Program-made: the position numbers and the translations under genes
From: Tetranychus cinnabarinus
Taxonomy: Eukaryota > Arthropoda > Arachnida > Trombidiformes > Tetranychidae
Assembly: GCA_022266195.1 (NCBI GenBank)
Contig: WHVY01000003.1
Span: 1,550,001-1,614,000 of the forward strand
Direction of reading: 5' to 3'
DNA: 64,000 nucleotides
Shown: positions 49,200-61,387 of the stretch, in pieces
How positions within the stretch are numbered: the first letter of the stretch is position 1
How the letters are laid out: each line of letters opens with the position of its first letter
Notes under the pieces: model-generated
Database searches by the model: none
Told to the model about the DNA's origin: nothing
What the model saw: only the letters and a program-made list of their open reading frames with translations

Positions 49200-52133
49200 A
49201 TGTCAACAGAGCCATCAGCAGCACGAATTGATTTACTTAAAGATGACAAGAATGATGCTGTGAATAAAATTAATAATAATTTTCAATCAACTGCTGGTTT
49301 ACCTGGAAAAGAACCAGGTACACCAACAGCAACGCCTCAAAATGGATGCAATAATAATAATAACAATAACACCAGTAGTTTAACCATCAACATAAATGCC
49401 GCCAATAATAATAACAATGCCAATATCAATATGCTTTCTCCTGAGGCTTCATCAACTTCATCATCAACACATGATCCTACTCACGATTTACCTCCAGCTT
49501 TATTACAGCAAGGTTGGAGGGTGGTTTGGTCAAAGCGCGAACAACGGCCCTATTACTTTAATAAGACTACCAATGAATCTCTCTGGGAAATGCCTCCATT
49601 GACCGGAGAAGGAGGTGATTATGACCCATTAACCGATCCATTGGGAATTTCAGCCCCTGAACAAAATCATAAACCTCTTAGGATAGGTGAAAAAAGGTCA
49701 TCATCGTCATCATCGGACGATCCATATAGTGGTACTCACAAAAAATTCATTTTAAGGTGAATAACAGCCTTTTAGATTAAATGATTTGTCTATTCTATCT
49801 TCAAATTACTTTATTACTAATGGTTATGTCTTGTTCTATTTTCCTAATCACTATTAAATAGTGGACCATGGGATTTGGAAGTTACCTCAAATGTTATCAT
49901 CTGGGAGCGGGCTCCTGTTATAGTACCACATCCACATCCTGATATTGAAATTCTTCGTCTCAATTATCTTATGAAACTCCGTTCACAATACCAAGAGATG
50001 TGCCATACTCGAGAAAATATCGACGCACCTCGTGAATCTTTTAACCGATGGTTGATTGAAAGAAAAACTATCGACAAAGGCGCTGACCCTGTGTTACCCA
50101 GTAATTGTGTACCTGAGATATCTAGATCATTGTACAATGAAATAATAACCGATATACCCATTCGCTTAACTCGACCTAAGTTTGGTGCAGAAGCCAGAAA
50201 ACAACTTTCGCGGTATGCTGAAGCAGCAAAAAAGATGATTGAATCTCGTAATGCAAGTCCAGAGAGCCGAAGAATCGTCAAATGGAGTGTTGAAGAAGCT
50301 TTCCAATGGATTAGGAAAACTTTGAATGCTACATTTGAAGACTATGAAGAACGCCTTAAGCACCTAAGAACCCAGTGTCAACCTCACTTAACTGAAGCTG
50401 CAAAATCTTCTGTAGAAGGCATTTGTTCCAAACTCTATCATTTGTCATGTAGCTATGTAAAGAAAATTAATGAGGCCGAAAAAGAAATTCTCAAGAAAGA
50501 TGAGATTCCTGGTGAGTTTTCATGCCATTTAGATTATTACAAACTTATTTACATTTTTCGCATCTTACTTTGTGATTTATAGAAATAACGGCACCGTTAA
50601 GACCACCTAAACCCAAGAAAGTCTATTGTTATTCATTACAATTGGCTTATCGATGTCCAAAGTATCCTCCAATTCAATATCATCCTGAAAAGGATTTCGT
50701 TCTTGTAAAGTACAAAACTGAAACTTTGCGCTTAAAACCTCTGTTTCTACAAAAAATGGAGCATCTATACCGTTACAACTGTTACGATGATAAAAAGTTT
50801 GATATTTTTTTACCACGACTCTTCTGTCTCCTCAAACGATACCAAGTTCGTTATTTTCTTATAAATTTAAACTAAGCGTTGAAACGCAGATAATGAGAAT
50901 AGATCTCTTTTAGTTTTGATTTTCTTGAGAACCTTATGATTAATAAATTTCTATTGTTTGAATTTAATTATCATCTAAATGAATTTGCTTAATACCACCA
51001 ATTAATAATTTACATTAATACATCATAATGTAGTAAACAAAACTTAATCATGCTTGATGCAAGATATTTCAATAGACTCTTATTTCTCATTATCTTTTCG
51101 CGTTTCAATGGTTTTGAAATTCGATTCTTCTAACAGTTGTTATATTATCAACATTTATCAGGTATTTTTGGGTAACCCTCAAGGAGAAGGAGTTTTTACC
51201 CAAGTATCGCTACCCAAAACCGTTTTTGCTTGTCTAAATCGTTTGTTTGGTGTCACCTTTGAATGTTTCGCATCACCTCTCAACTGCTATTTTCGGCAAT
51301 ATTGTTCTGCTTATGGGGACGTTGATGGTTTCTTTGGATCTCGAGGGTAAATTCAGATTTTGTCATCTATTTTCTCGTTTCTATACACATCGTTCTATGC
51401 ATGAATATTTCCTCTTTCCATAAATTGTTAAATTGGCGGCAAATTTTATCAGCTGTTTTGATGCATGCAATCCATCGTATTTGCGCTTTATGTTTTCCAT
51501 ATGAAAACTTAACTCAGATATTATTTTAACAATACACATTTTTCACTTTTTAAAATACTTACGAATCTAATGGCTTATTTCTTATCGTTTAGATCCATGT
51601 TGAATTTCTTTCCAATTGGTGGATCATTTCAAGCATTTCCACCCTACAGTGACCAATTAATGGAAGCAATATTTGACCATTTCGAGAGACTTTTAGCGAA
51701 TACTTCGGATCCTCTTTCTTTTATAATCTTCATACCTGAGTACAAAGAAAATCCAATCAGCTGCCTTTACAAAATCGAACTGAGTGTTTTCAAAAGAGCC
51801 CAAATCACTATCTCAGCCAATGATTATGAACTGCGAAACGGTTATCAACACATATGCGAACCAAACCAACTTCATTTTAAACCGAATGTACCGATGATGG
51901 TCATTTTCTTGCAAAATGAACCTGGATTTACTAGATGGGGACCCAACTCACAGAAACTCGAAGAATTGACCAACTCATTTAAAATGGCCAAAGAAAGCTC
52001 AAAAGATAAAGATATTGGTTTATTATCACCTCCTCCAACACCTGGGCCAGGCGTTTCAACCTCAACTGAAAGTTCATCCAAAGATTCGACGGTTAAAGAA
52101 GCTGGCCCACAACCAATAACTGATGTAACCTAA
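49200..52133 (+). CDS. PCIF1: PCIF1 homologue (cap m6Am methyltransferase family), active-site motif altered
   Basis: Five exons, join(49200..49756, 49862..50511, 50583..50845, 51162..51346, 51593..52133), give 731 residues (human 704). PCIF1 binds the phosphorylated RNA polymerase II tail through its WW domain and, in vertebrates, N6-methylates cap-adjacent 2'-O-methyladenosine. The WW domain is at about 105-134 (GWRVVWSKREQRPYYFN, SLWEMPPL), after an Asn-rich leader. The core blocks match PCIF1: FNRWLIERKTIDKGADPVLP, RLFGVTFECFASPLNCYFRQ, CSAYGDVDGFFGSRG, HFERLLANTSDPLSFIIFIP and FLQNEPGFTRWGP. Where vertebrate PCIF1 has the catalytic NPPF, this protein has FPPY (567-570). The donor after exon 3 (CAA|GTTCGT) is weak but the frame and homology fix it. 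The tail is Ser/Pro/Thr-rich. Confidence 0.92.
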
Positions 52134-52939
52134 TTCTTGTGCAAATTGACCAACCCTAACTCTAACTAGAACTCTTTTTGTTCTATTTTATTCTGACTTT
52201 CTTCCATCAGATTATCTTCGTTTGTCACGATTGATGATCTGCTTTGATTGTCTCAATGATTCCTTCAAAATCATTTTTGTTTTCTAAACCTTACCAACTA
52301 TTTACGGTGGATTGTACATTGCAATGAACATTTTACTCAAAATCTTAAAAGTCATGGAGATCATACCATATTTGCATCAAAATTCAACAAAAAAAATATT
52401 AAGTTTTTATGTGATCATAAATGAGTTCATCTGTATCTAGTGCGAAAACTAACAAAAGACGTTGTCTCGGTTGTTTTAACTTCCTTTATTATCAACCCAA
52501 ACTTCATTCAAAATTGTCATCGTCCATTATATATACATATACTTTAAAACGTCATCTGTTATTTAATCAATTTCATTCATCACCTGTAAAAAATACAGAA
52601 ATCGTGTTAACGTTAATCTATTTATACTTACTATGTATAATTTCTGATGCTTCATTAGCCATGCATAGACATTAGTAAGCATATTAAACACCCATGCAAG
52701 TTAGGACATGCAAGATAATGACATCAGTACTTTAATCGAGTTTCAATATTCTTCGAATGTTAATAAATTATTGATCTCACGCAAAAAGCAGCTTAACTAC
52801 CTTTTATCGCCAATTCAACCATTATTTTAGCACTTTAAAAATTGTGAAGTTCAAGTTGCAATCATATTTAAAACTATGAGAAACACATAAAATAATAGCA
52901 CAAATCCATCAGTATGCCACATCATTGTTATTAATCCGA
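52134..52939. other. PCIF1 3' flank and intergenic region
   Basis: Holds the PCIF1 3' UTR. An 84-codon frame at 52421-52675 has no family features and a composition explained by AT-richness. Confidence 0.35.
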
Positions 52940-53340
52940 TTTATTTATTTGGATGGATCATGATGCCTGTATCATTGTGAATTTCGTTTGTTACTTGTTC
53001 ACCTGGAAAATTCAAGTCATGAATTAGTAAAAAGTGACACAACTAATGAAATTTCAAGATATTTTCATCCAATAGGATAAAATGAGATGAAATGGGTAAA
53101 CTTGATATCAATAGTCTGCCAACATAATCTCGCAATCTAGTTTTAAAATAGCAAATTAAAATTGACTAAATAATTCTTACCGTTTAATGCAGAATTAAGT
53201 TTATATTGGTCATACCAACGGCGATTAGATTGCAAAATTTGATGAGTCCAATGAATAGCAGATACATTGTCGTAAAAACGTTTCTCAGTGGAAACTGATT
53301 CGATTGAATTCAACCGATTGAATTGAAGCAACATAAAAAA
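52940..53340 (-). pseudogene. Decayed Duox-like fragment (exons 2 to 4)
   Basis: Read on the minus strand, three pieces match successive exons of the Duox gene at 38338-45316. Around 53165-53230, a segment with RRWYDQYKLNSALNG followed by a GTAAG donor resembles the exon 2 end (DGWYNNKDKPNLGSTG). Around 53080-53150, TRLRDYVGRLLISSLP resembles exon 3 (SRLTSARYQDGVGKPLISDLP). Around 52940-53005, an intact acceptor is followed by GEQVTNEI, as in exon 4 (GEHVTNEI), after which the frame diverges and stops. The remaining 20 exons are absent, so this is a fragment of a duplicated peroxidase domain and not a working oxidase. Confidence 0.6.
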
Positions 53341-55979
53341 CTAGTTTAAATCATCTGGCAGGAAAGTATCGTCAATGATTCATTGTTCAACCCAGCATGA
53401 GGTAATAACTTGAGTATGTTCAAGTGCCATGTAGAACCAACATTGGTGATTCCACCCCTGGTTACCAAACAAACCTGGGGAGCTCAACCTTGTAGTTTCA
53501 TTAGCGTACAATGAATTATAAAGATTAACTGAGTTTCAACGTTGTCCTCATCGGTTTCCAAAGATTCAGCAAAGGATTGACCAAAGGTGGTAAACATTCC
53601 TGGGTCTATCATTTACATCATCTAACACAGAACAGAATATCTATTCTCATATCGTTTGGTATATTTTACCAGTCCATGTCACCATGTAGTACACAAATAT
53701 CATAAACATAAAGATCCATACAGAAGCAGTGTTTTTCTGGTATCCACCTTATTCCAGTATTAACACTACAGAAAAATGAGGAAAATTGAGGCAATTGTTT
53801 TAGTCATTGAGTGAATTGAGTTTTCAATCGCTAGTTAGTACACATACAGGAAACAATCAGTTGATGGTAATTAATTTAAACTTGAAACAATGTTCTGAAA
53901 TGGGCATCTAAATGCGATGCTTTCATTATCGTAAATTAAACGCCACCTGTTGTCAAAATTGTGATTACAATAGGAAAATAAAAACAATTTTGAATTTTGT
54001 ATCAACTAATTAGGTCCATAAAGATTTATATTGCAACAGGATATAAGTTCATTTATGGAAAGAATCTGGTTCTCGCCGATTCCTGATTCTGTTTTTATTA
54101 TGTGAAGGGCTTGGCCTTTAAATTATGCTTGACATTTTATAATTCCTTCAAGATTATTCATCGAAAATCAAATTTAGATGATTTGTTGTAATCTTAATCT
54201 TGCCAACTCTTAAGCAAATTATCTTTGTGAGAGAGATCCTTATAAAGCGATTTCCATAATGCTGCATAATGCTGTTCCTCTTTAATCAACTGTGCCACTC
54301 ATAATTAATTGTAGATACTTGATAATTAAATGTCTTATAAGTTATACAGGTGTTAACCAAATTGAGAAATCTCTTTAATTTAATGAGTACTCAAAAGTGG
54401 ATCGATTCAAAATCAGATGCCAATGTACTACTTGATAATAAATATCCATTGTTTGTGACTTTGATTTATCCTCATGCAGAAAATATTGGTAAGGCAAATG
54501 ATAAGCTATTACATAAACGATAAACTTGATCTTCAACAATCAATGGCATACAATGATCTTTATCCATTTAAATTAGCTCAAAATTACATTCTAATCACAA
54601 CGCGTTTTGGACACTTCAATGTAAAGTCTTTCACCTTTCAGGATGATGAAGATAGCTTATAAATGGTTGAGTTTCTGATGCAAACACATATGGCGATGGC
54701 ATAAATTGAATCGATGCTTCTCGATAATTTAATGATTGACATAATAATTGTTGATATATCAACAATGCAGTTTGATTAAATGTTGAATTTTCTATTGTCA
54801 AGATTAAATTACCACCAGCAGTATCGTTAACTGTCTAATGTAAATTCAAGGGAAAGAGCATTTCTATTGCGTTGGTTATTAAAAAATACAATAAATAGTT
54901 GATAAAATTTGCAGTAATTGTTGTATGTCAAGGTAAATAGTAATAAACTGATGCAACTCAGCTGATAATAAAGTAATGGTTGACAATGAAAAATGAAGGG
55001 AAACCAGAAGTTAACTGCAACATGCTAGAGTTCAAAATAAGTCAACGAAACTGCAAGGAAACTGTATCATAAGCAATAGCTGAAAGCTTTGAAGTGAGCG
55101 ACATGTAATATATTGAATATGAATAATATTTGTGACCAATTGTTGAGGTCAAACCAGATCTAATTCATAAATTACATGATTTAGCTACCAAACACTCGGC
55201 GATTCTTTAGATTATTCAACTCGCACCAGATTCTTTAGTGTAGATCAAATTTTTGATGAATTGAGGCTAATAAAGTGATGTCGGAAAATGAGCCCATTTT
55301 GATTGAGTCAGTGATAATAATGTAATTGCCTTTACATTGTATTTTATTTTGCCATAATTTGTTCAATGGTATCTCCTGATGATAAGTTCACAATCATTAC
55401 CACAATGATAAACATTGATGGTTTCCAAGAACCATCACTTAGTATTCAACCTTTTCCTTTTTGTGGGCCCATCAGTTTCGTAGAAGATCAATAAACAAAT
55501 TAAACAGAAAAATGTTCAACAATTAAAAAGAAACAATTAATTGTTGAAAAATGAACCAAATCACAATTGTAATGGTGTAATAACATGCAAGAAAACACTT
55601 GTAACCTCAAGTTGCTTCATTACCAAATCTTCCCCTAAACTTTCCCCTAAAATGGTTAACCAGAGTCACTCTTTGGATATCGCGCAAAATCTAAACCTTT
55701 TTGCCTGTTTTATTTCAATTTGTCTTTTCTTTTATCTTGATTCTTCATTTAATGATTGTCAAATAATCTAATAAACCAAAGAGTATATAAAACGTTGAAA
55801 TTGTAGTTTCCAATTCAATTAAGAAGTCAACTTTTTGCTTAACAATTTGACTAGTTAACGTCAATTTAATTGTTGCTTAGCTATTCTTTGCTCATTCAAA
55901 CTTTCCCTCTCTGAGATTCTCTGTCTTATTATTTTAACCTGTTGCTCATTGTTTGCAAGGAAACTACTTCTGCTTTAAC
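53341..55979. other. Long gene-poor stretch between the Duox relic and the regucalcin gene
   Basis: About 2.6 kb, mostly AT-rich. The segment 53380-53610 is less AT-rich and has two overlapping minus-strand open stretches (for example with LFGNQGWNHQCWFYMALEHT) that could be more gene debris, but I cannot identify a parent. Short frames at 54474-54662 and 55541-55771 have no family features. Confidence 0.35.
55784..55792 (+). promoter_or_regulatory. TATA box of the regucalcin gene
   Basis: TATATAAAA lies about 190 bases before the start codon, with a CA-containing initiator candidate (TTCAATT) about 30 bases downstream. It is the clearest TATA element in the window, in keeping with a regulated, tissue-specific gene. 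Confidence 0.45.
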
Positions 55980-57173
55980 ATGTCTAGTTTGCCAGAGATA
56001 CGCCACAATCTGAAGCGGATTTCACCATATACTGTTGAACTTGGCGAAGGGCCACATTATGATGAGAAGACTGGTCGATTGTATCATGTTGATCTGGTTA
56101 AAGGTGGTTGCTATTACCTAGACACGAAAACACTTGAATATGAATCAATTTACTTTGAGCCTGGTTTAACTTTGATTGTGCCAATAGAAGGAAAAGCCGG
56201 TCAGTTTGTCATTTCCAAGAATCGTTCCCTATACACTTTAGATTGGGCAAAAAAGAGTTGTGATTTAATTACAACAGTTGATCATGATAAAGATACTCGA
56301 GTTAACGATGGTAAATGTGATCCTTCTGGTCGTCTCTGGTTTGGTACCATGAACTGGGAACGTAAACCTGGTTGCTTTGCTCCTAATCTTGGAAGTCTTT
56401 ACTCTCTCAATCACAATAGACAAGTATCTTTACATCAAGACAATGTTACAATTGCAAATGGTCTAGCTTGGTCATCTTGTAAAACCAAATTTTATTTCAT
56501 CGATTCAATGGCACGTCAAGTCTGGGTTTACGATTATGATGATCAATCTGGCAATATAAGTAAGTACATCATCTCCACTATTACCAAATATTACTTGAAC
56601 CAAACTAAAAACACTTCACCTAAAGTGAATCTAAATTAACCAAAAATGACTCTTATGTTTACGTAAGGGATTTTATTTTGCATTTTTATTTCTCTCATTA
56701 AGTTGTTAATTTTATCTTTCTTTTTCATGATTTACAGGTAACCGTAAGACAGTCATTGATTACAAACATTGTAATGGTTTAAGTTGCCGTGAAGTACCTG
56801 ACGGTATGACAATTGATTTACACGATAAACTTTGGGTGACTTCCTTTAATGGAAAGAAAGTTTCACGTATTGACCCAGAAACAGGTAAACTTATTCCATT
56901 ATAATCATGAAATTTATTTTACTCATCATTTGTTTACTTTCATCTGATATTTACTTAGGTAAAGTTTTAGGAATCATAACCACACCAGCTAGTAAAACAA
57001 CCTCAGCCACTTGGGGAGGACCTGATTTCAGGACACTTTATGTTACCTCAGCTACCTACGGAGCTTCCCAAGACGAGCTACAAGCTGAGCCTGACGCTGG
57101 AGCCATTTTCAGCATTACATTTGATCAAGAAAACATTCGTGGTGGCATTAATCAAGCAGTTAAATTTAACTAG
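55980..57173 (+). CDS. SMP-30/regucalcin-like (gluconolactonase family) protein
   Basis: Three exons, join(55980..56559, 56738..56884, 56959..57173), give 313 residues (regucalcin is 299). The family is a six-bladed beta-propeller of calcium- or zinc-dependent sugar lactonases; arthropod members include anterior fat body protein. Metal and active-site residues are recognisable: the Glu of ELGEGPHYD, RVNDGKCDPSGRLWFGTMN, the Asn of IANGLAWS and the Asp of VPDGMTID. An in-frame ATG 27 bases upstream (55953) would add nine residues, but MSSLPEIRHN fits the family start better. There is no signal peptide, so a cytosolic protein is expected. AATAAA at about 57409 is a plausible polyA signal. Confidence 0.92.
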
Positions 57174-57614
57174 TTGGGATCATATCAGTCAATCTCTCGA
57201 CATTTTCACTCCTAGGTTATTCAAATTATTGAGTGTCTTTAGATGAGGTCTTTAAACACTTCAACACTTACAATTCTTAGTCTAATTTTTAAAAGAAACC
57301 TTTAATTTATGTTAAAAAGCATGTTTAGGTATAAATTACATTGTATTATCACCTATTGACAAATTATTTTTCAATTTTTATTGAATGAATATTCATCCAC
57401 CGAAAACTGAATAAAATTCAATCTTATTTAAACTCAACCCTGATCACTAGTGTAATTCATTCACTCCACTAATAACTGCGCAATTAATTGATTTTTGAAT
57501 AAAGAGTTTGATTTATAAGAATCTCGGAATCATGTCTTACTTGACAAATGATTACATTAACATGGATTTTATCAAACTAAATCTGTTTAAAACGTTTACC
57601 GGTGTATTTAAGCA
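57174..57614. other. Regucalcin 3' flank
   Basis: AT-rich 3' UTR and flank. No further gene was seen to the right of this point. Confidence 0.35.
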
Positions 57615-57616
57615 TA

Positions 57617-57766
57617 GTGTAAAAGTATTGGGAAAAATTTCGTTTTAATTATGAATCGGGACAATTTGAAATGAAACCAGAAAATAAGTTATGAAACTAA
57701 ATTAAGATGATTGAGTGAATCTTTTCATTTCAATGGTTCAATATTTAATTCCCAATACTTTTACAC
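57617..57766. mobile_element. 150-base mariner-type MITE flanked by TA
   Basis: The 18-base terminal inverted repeat GTGTAAAAGTATTGGGAA at 57617-57634 is matched exactly in inverted orientation at 57749-57766 (TTCCCAATACTTTTACAC). TA dinucleotides flank both ends (57615-57616 and 57767-57768), the duplication expected of Tc1/mariner insertions. The element has no coding capacity, so it is non-autonomous. Confidence 0.75.
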
Positions 57767-57768
57767 TA

Positions 57769-58079
57769 ACCATTATAAAGATAATATAATACATAATCAA
57801 CAAATGATTACATGAGTGGGAAATCCAGCTCATGATAATGAAGTTGATTATCATTTTGTTAGTCAATACAATCCAGAGAGAAACTAAAAAATAATAAATA
57901 TCGCAAATATTGATTTTATTCACGGAAGAACATTGATAAAATATTTTCGATTGCCTAATGTTATCGAGATAGTGAACTTTGATTGAGATTTAACTGGGGT
58001 TTCAACTAAAACTGTTTCACAAGTTCTGTATTTTATTGTGTAACAAAGTTCAGGTTATTTCTGAAAAGATACGATTGAC
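57769..58079. other. Spacer between the MITE and the foldback repeat cluster
   Basis: AT-rich; nothing recognised. Confidence 0.35.
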
Positions 58080-59050
58080 AGAATGGGCCAAACTAGCATC
58101 AATATTAAAATATAATCAATGCTCAGGGTGTTCAATTTAATTCTAAAATGATTAAAAGCAAAAATTAGGCCAATAATTATGATTTTACTATAAGAAAGTG
58201 TTTAAATCGTAACAAAAAGCATAATAAACAATTTTCCTTTACTTTCTATGCAAAATCAACTTTATACTTTTATGCGATGCAAGTTTTAACACTGATTGAG
58301 AACCACATCGAGTAAAGAGTTGAGACTCTATGGGTCTGTAGAAGCATGAAAACTGCATCCATAGGTGCTATGGAAATGTTTCTCCGATCAATAATTTTCG
58401 CGAAAATACAGTTCGAAGCTGAAATTTCGATTCGCTTTTGTACGAGTTTGGAATAAAATTTTTTCAAGCAATTCATTTCAGTGAGGCAACTTTGACTGAG
58501 CAACCAGAAAATGCACTTATTTTGAACAATGAACTTTTCTGTTTCTGAAAAAATAATTAAGTTCGATTCTCAGTTAAATCGACGGATCTTCATGACCAAA
58601 AGAGTTAGAAGACTAAAACTTAGTATTCAAGCATAAAAATTATCTGTACATATTGGCGATCAAACAAATTTGACAAGTTAACAACAGTTCACTTGATTTT
58701 GGCCGTTGAACTGAAAAATTTGACCATCGATATTTCGAGAATGGTAGCAGTCACAGTCATTATTCTATGATCAAACATGAGTTTCTATTATGGTCGCTAG
58801 AAATATCGAAAATTCAGACCTTTCAAGATTCTACAATAGAAATTATAGCACTGAATTACTTACGATGTCAGATTTGACTCTTTATCAATATAAGTAAATT
58901 GTTGCTTTCAATATTGATATCAAATGGATTAGCTTAGTTTTTCTTCAATATTCAGTCAAATCACGTAATAGACCATAATAGAACCTAATGTTTGATCAAA
59001 GAATGATGATTGTGACTTAAGCCGTTCTCGAAATATCGAGGGTCATCATT
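58080..59050. repeat. Foldback repeat element 1 (left arm plus truncated right arm)
   Basis: The arm at about 58080-58790 starts near ACTAGCATCAATATTAAAAT and runs through AGTAAAGAGTTGAGACTCTA and the GAAACTTCGATTCGCTTTTG-type block to TTTCGAGAATGG. A central segment (about 58790-58960) is followed by an inverted match (GAATGATGATTGTGAC...CTCGAAATATCGAGGGTC, about 58960-59050), after which homology stops. The right arm is therefore largely missing. Confidence 0.6.
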
Positions 59051-59269
59051 GAGCTTTATTAATAATTGGATAACTTATATTCATTTATCGAATAAGTCCT
59101 AACTGGCATCAAAAATTATTGTTTATTCATTGATGAGATGTTTTAGGACACAAATCAGACTGCGTGCTGTATCAAGATGGGCTCAGTAGCAATTTGGACA
59201 TAAGTCTTCTCTAGTACGATACATAACAAGAGTTTTCACATTTGCAGTTTAATAAGTTAAGTTTAATAA

Positions 59270-61015
59270 CATATTAAATTATCGATAGAATGAGCAAACT
59301 AGCATCAATATTGAAATATAATCAATGCTCATAGTGCTCAGTTTAATTCTCAAATGATTAATAGCAGAAATTAGACTACTGATTGTGATTTTACAATAAG
59401 CAAGTAATTAAAACGTAACAAATGTAAGCATATAAACACTTTTCCTTTACTTGCTATGCAAAATCAACTTTATACTTTTACACGATGAAATTTCAACCAC
59501 TGTTTGAGAACCAAATTGAGTAAAGAGTTGAGACTCTATGGGTCTGTAGAAGCAGGAAAACTGAGTCCATCAGTGCTTTTAAAATGTTTCTTCGATGAAC
59601 AGTTTTAGCGCAAATACAAGTCAAAGCTGAAACTTCGATTCGATTTTATGCGATTGTAGAATAAGGTTCTTTCATGAAACTCATTTCAGTAAGGCTGTAT
59701 TTTTATGGTGAACCAGAAAATGAAATTATTTTGAGCGATAACCTTTTCTGTTGCTGGATAAAGAGGTACGTTCGATTTTCAGTTAAATCGACAGATCTTT
59801 GTGACCGTATGAGTTAGAGGGCTAAAACCTGATGTTGATGCATAAAAATGAATGGGTCACATTGGCAACAAAACAATTTTTTCAAGTTATTGATAGTTCT
59901 CTGGATTTTTGACGTTGACCTGAAAACTTTGACCATCGTTAGTGAGGGAATGGTAGCACATTCAATCACCATTCTTTGAATAAACATTAGATTTTATTAT
60001 TGAATCTTAAGATGTCGTCAATTTAAACCTTTCAATATTCTACAAAAATTGTTATAGCACTGAATAACTTGCGTTGGAAATTTTAATCTTTATCAATAAA
60101 TGCAAATGGTTACTTTTGAATATTCATGATTAAATGACTTAGCTTATATTTGCGTCAATATTCAGTCATATCATGTAATAGCCCATAATAAAATCTAGTG
60201 TTTGAGCAAAGAATGATGATTGTGAGTACTACTATTCTCGAAATATCGATGTTCAAACTTTTCAGGTCAACGTCCAAAATAGGAAAAACTATCAATAACT
60301 GGAAAAAACTGTTTTATCGCCAATGTTACCCATTTATTTTTATGCATCAACATAAGGTTTTAGCCCTCTAACTTATACGGTCACGAAGATCTGTCGGTTT
60401 TACTGAAAATCGAACTTACCTCTTTATCCAGCAACAGAAAAGGTTATTGATTGAAATAAGTTCATTTTCTGGTTTCCCATCAAAAGTTGACTCACGAAAA
60501 TGAATCTCTTGAAAAAATCTCTTTTGCAAACCGCACAAAAGCGAATCGAAGTTACATTTTTTATCTCTATTTGCTCGAAAACTATTCATCGGAGAAACAT
60601 TTTAATAACACTCATGGACTCAGTTTTTAAGCTTCTACAGACTCATAAAGGGTCATCTTTCAACTCAAAGTGGTTCTCAAACAGTGCTGTATATTGCCTC
60701 GTATAAAAGTATAAAGTTGTAAATAGTGCTTATTTTGCATAGAAAGTGAAGAAAGAGTGTTTTTCAGCTTGACTTTGCTGTGACTTAAGCATTTCCTGGT
60801 GTGAAATCACAATAATTGGTCTTATTTTTGCTATTAATCATTTAAGAATCAAATTGAACACCTTGAGCATTGATCACATTTTAATATTGATGCTAGTTTC
60901 GCTAATTTCATCAATAAATACAACAATAATAGGTTATTAAACTAGAATCCCATCTCCTGTTCTTACGCTCTAATTTTGATGTCAAGTACACATTAACCAT
61001 TGCTTATTTTGCGAA
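59270..61015. repeat. Foldback repeat element 2 (both arms present)
   Basis: The left arm (about 59270-59990) is followed by a loop of about 200 bases and a right arm (about 60200-60905) in inverted orientation. The right arm carries the complementary blocks in reverse order (GACCTGAAAA/TTTTCAGGTC, ATCTGTCGG, CGAATCGAAGTT, then TATAAAGTTG). Beyond the arm, to 61015, the sequence is the inverted copy of the start of the next element. Confidence 0.65.
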
Positions 61016-61387
61016 TAGCTGATGGATTGAAACGCATAACCAGAGTTTGCACAAAGAGTTTTAGTTTAATAATCTGATTATGTTTTCAATGAAAGAAATG
61101 AAAACTGCAGTAATTTAACATGGTAAACTCTATTCCAGGCCACAATCTTACAATAAAAAACGAAATTTTGACTTAGCGTGTAGTTTGCTAGTGTATTAGT
61201 CTATATGCAAAATGAGCGTTAGCAATCAAGCGACTATACATTGTCAATACCATTAAATTTATTAAAAGTCTAAACAACCACAAACTGTATCAAAAGAGGA
61301 TTAAAATCAAATAAATTTAAGTACCCATAACCCTATTCTACTGTGTTGTCAAAAAAGTTTGACATTGGCTTTCAGTCCATCATCCTA

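Noticed and set aside
49964..50363. Minus-strand frames of 105 and 65 codons
   Set aside because: Shadows of PCIF1 exon 2.
54474..54662. 62-codon plus-strand frame
   Set aside because: No recognisable similarity, and the surrounding sequence gives no splice context.
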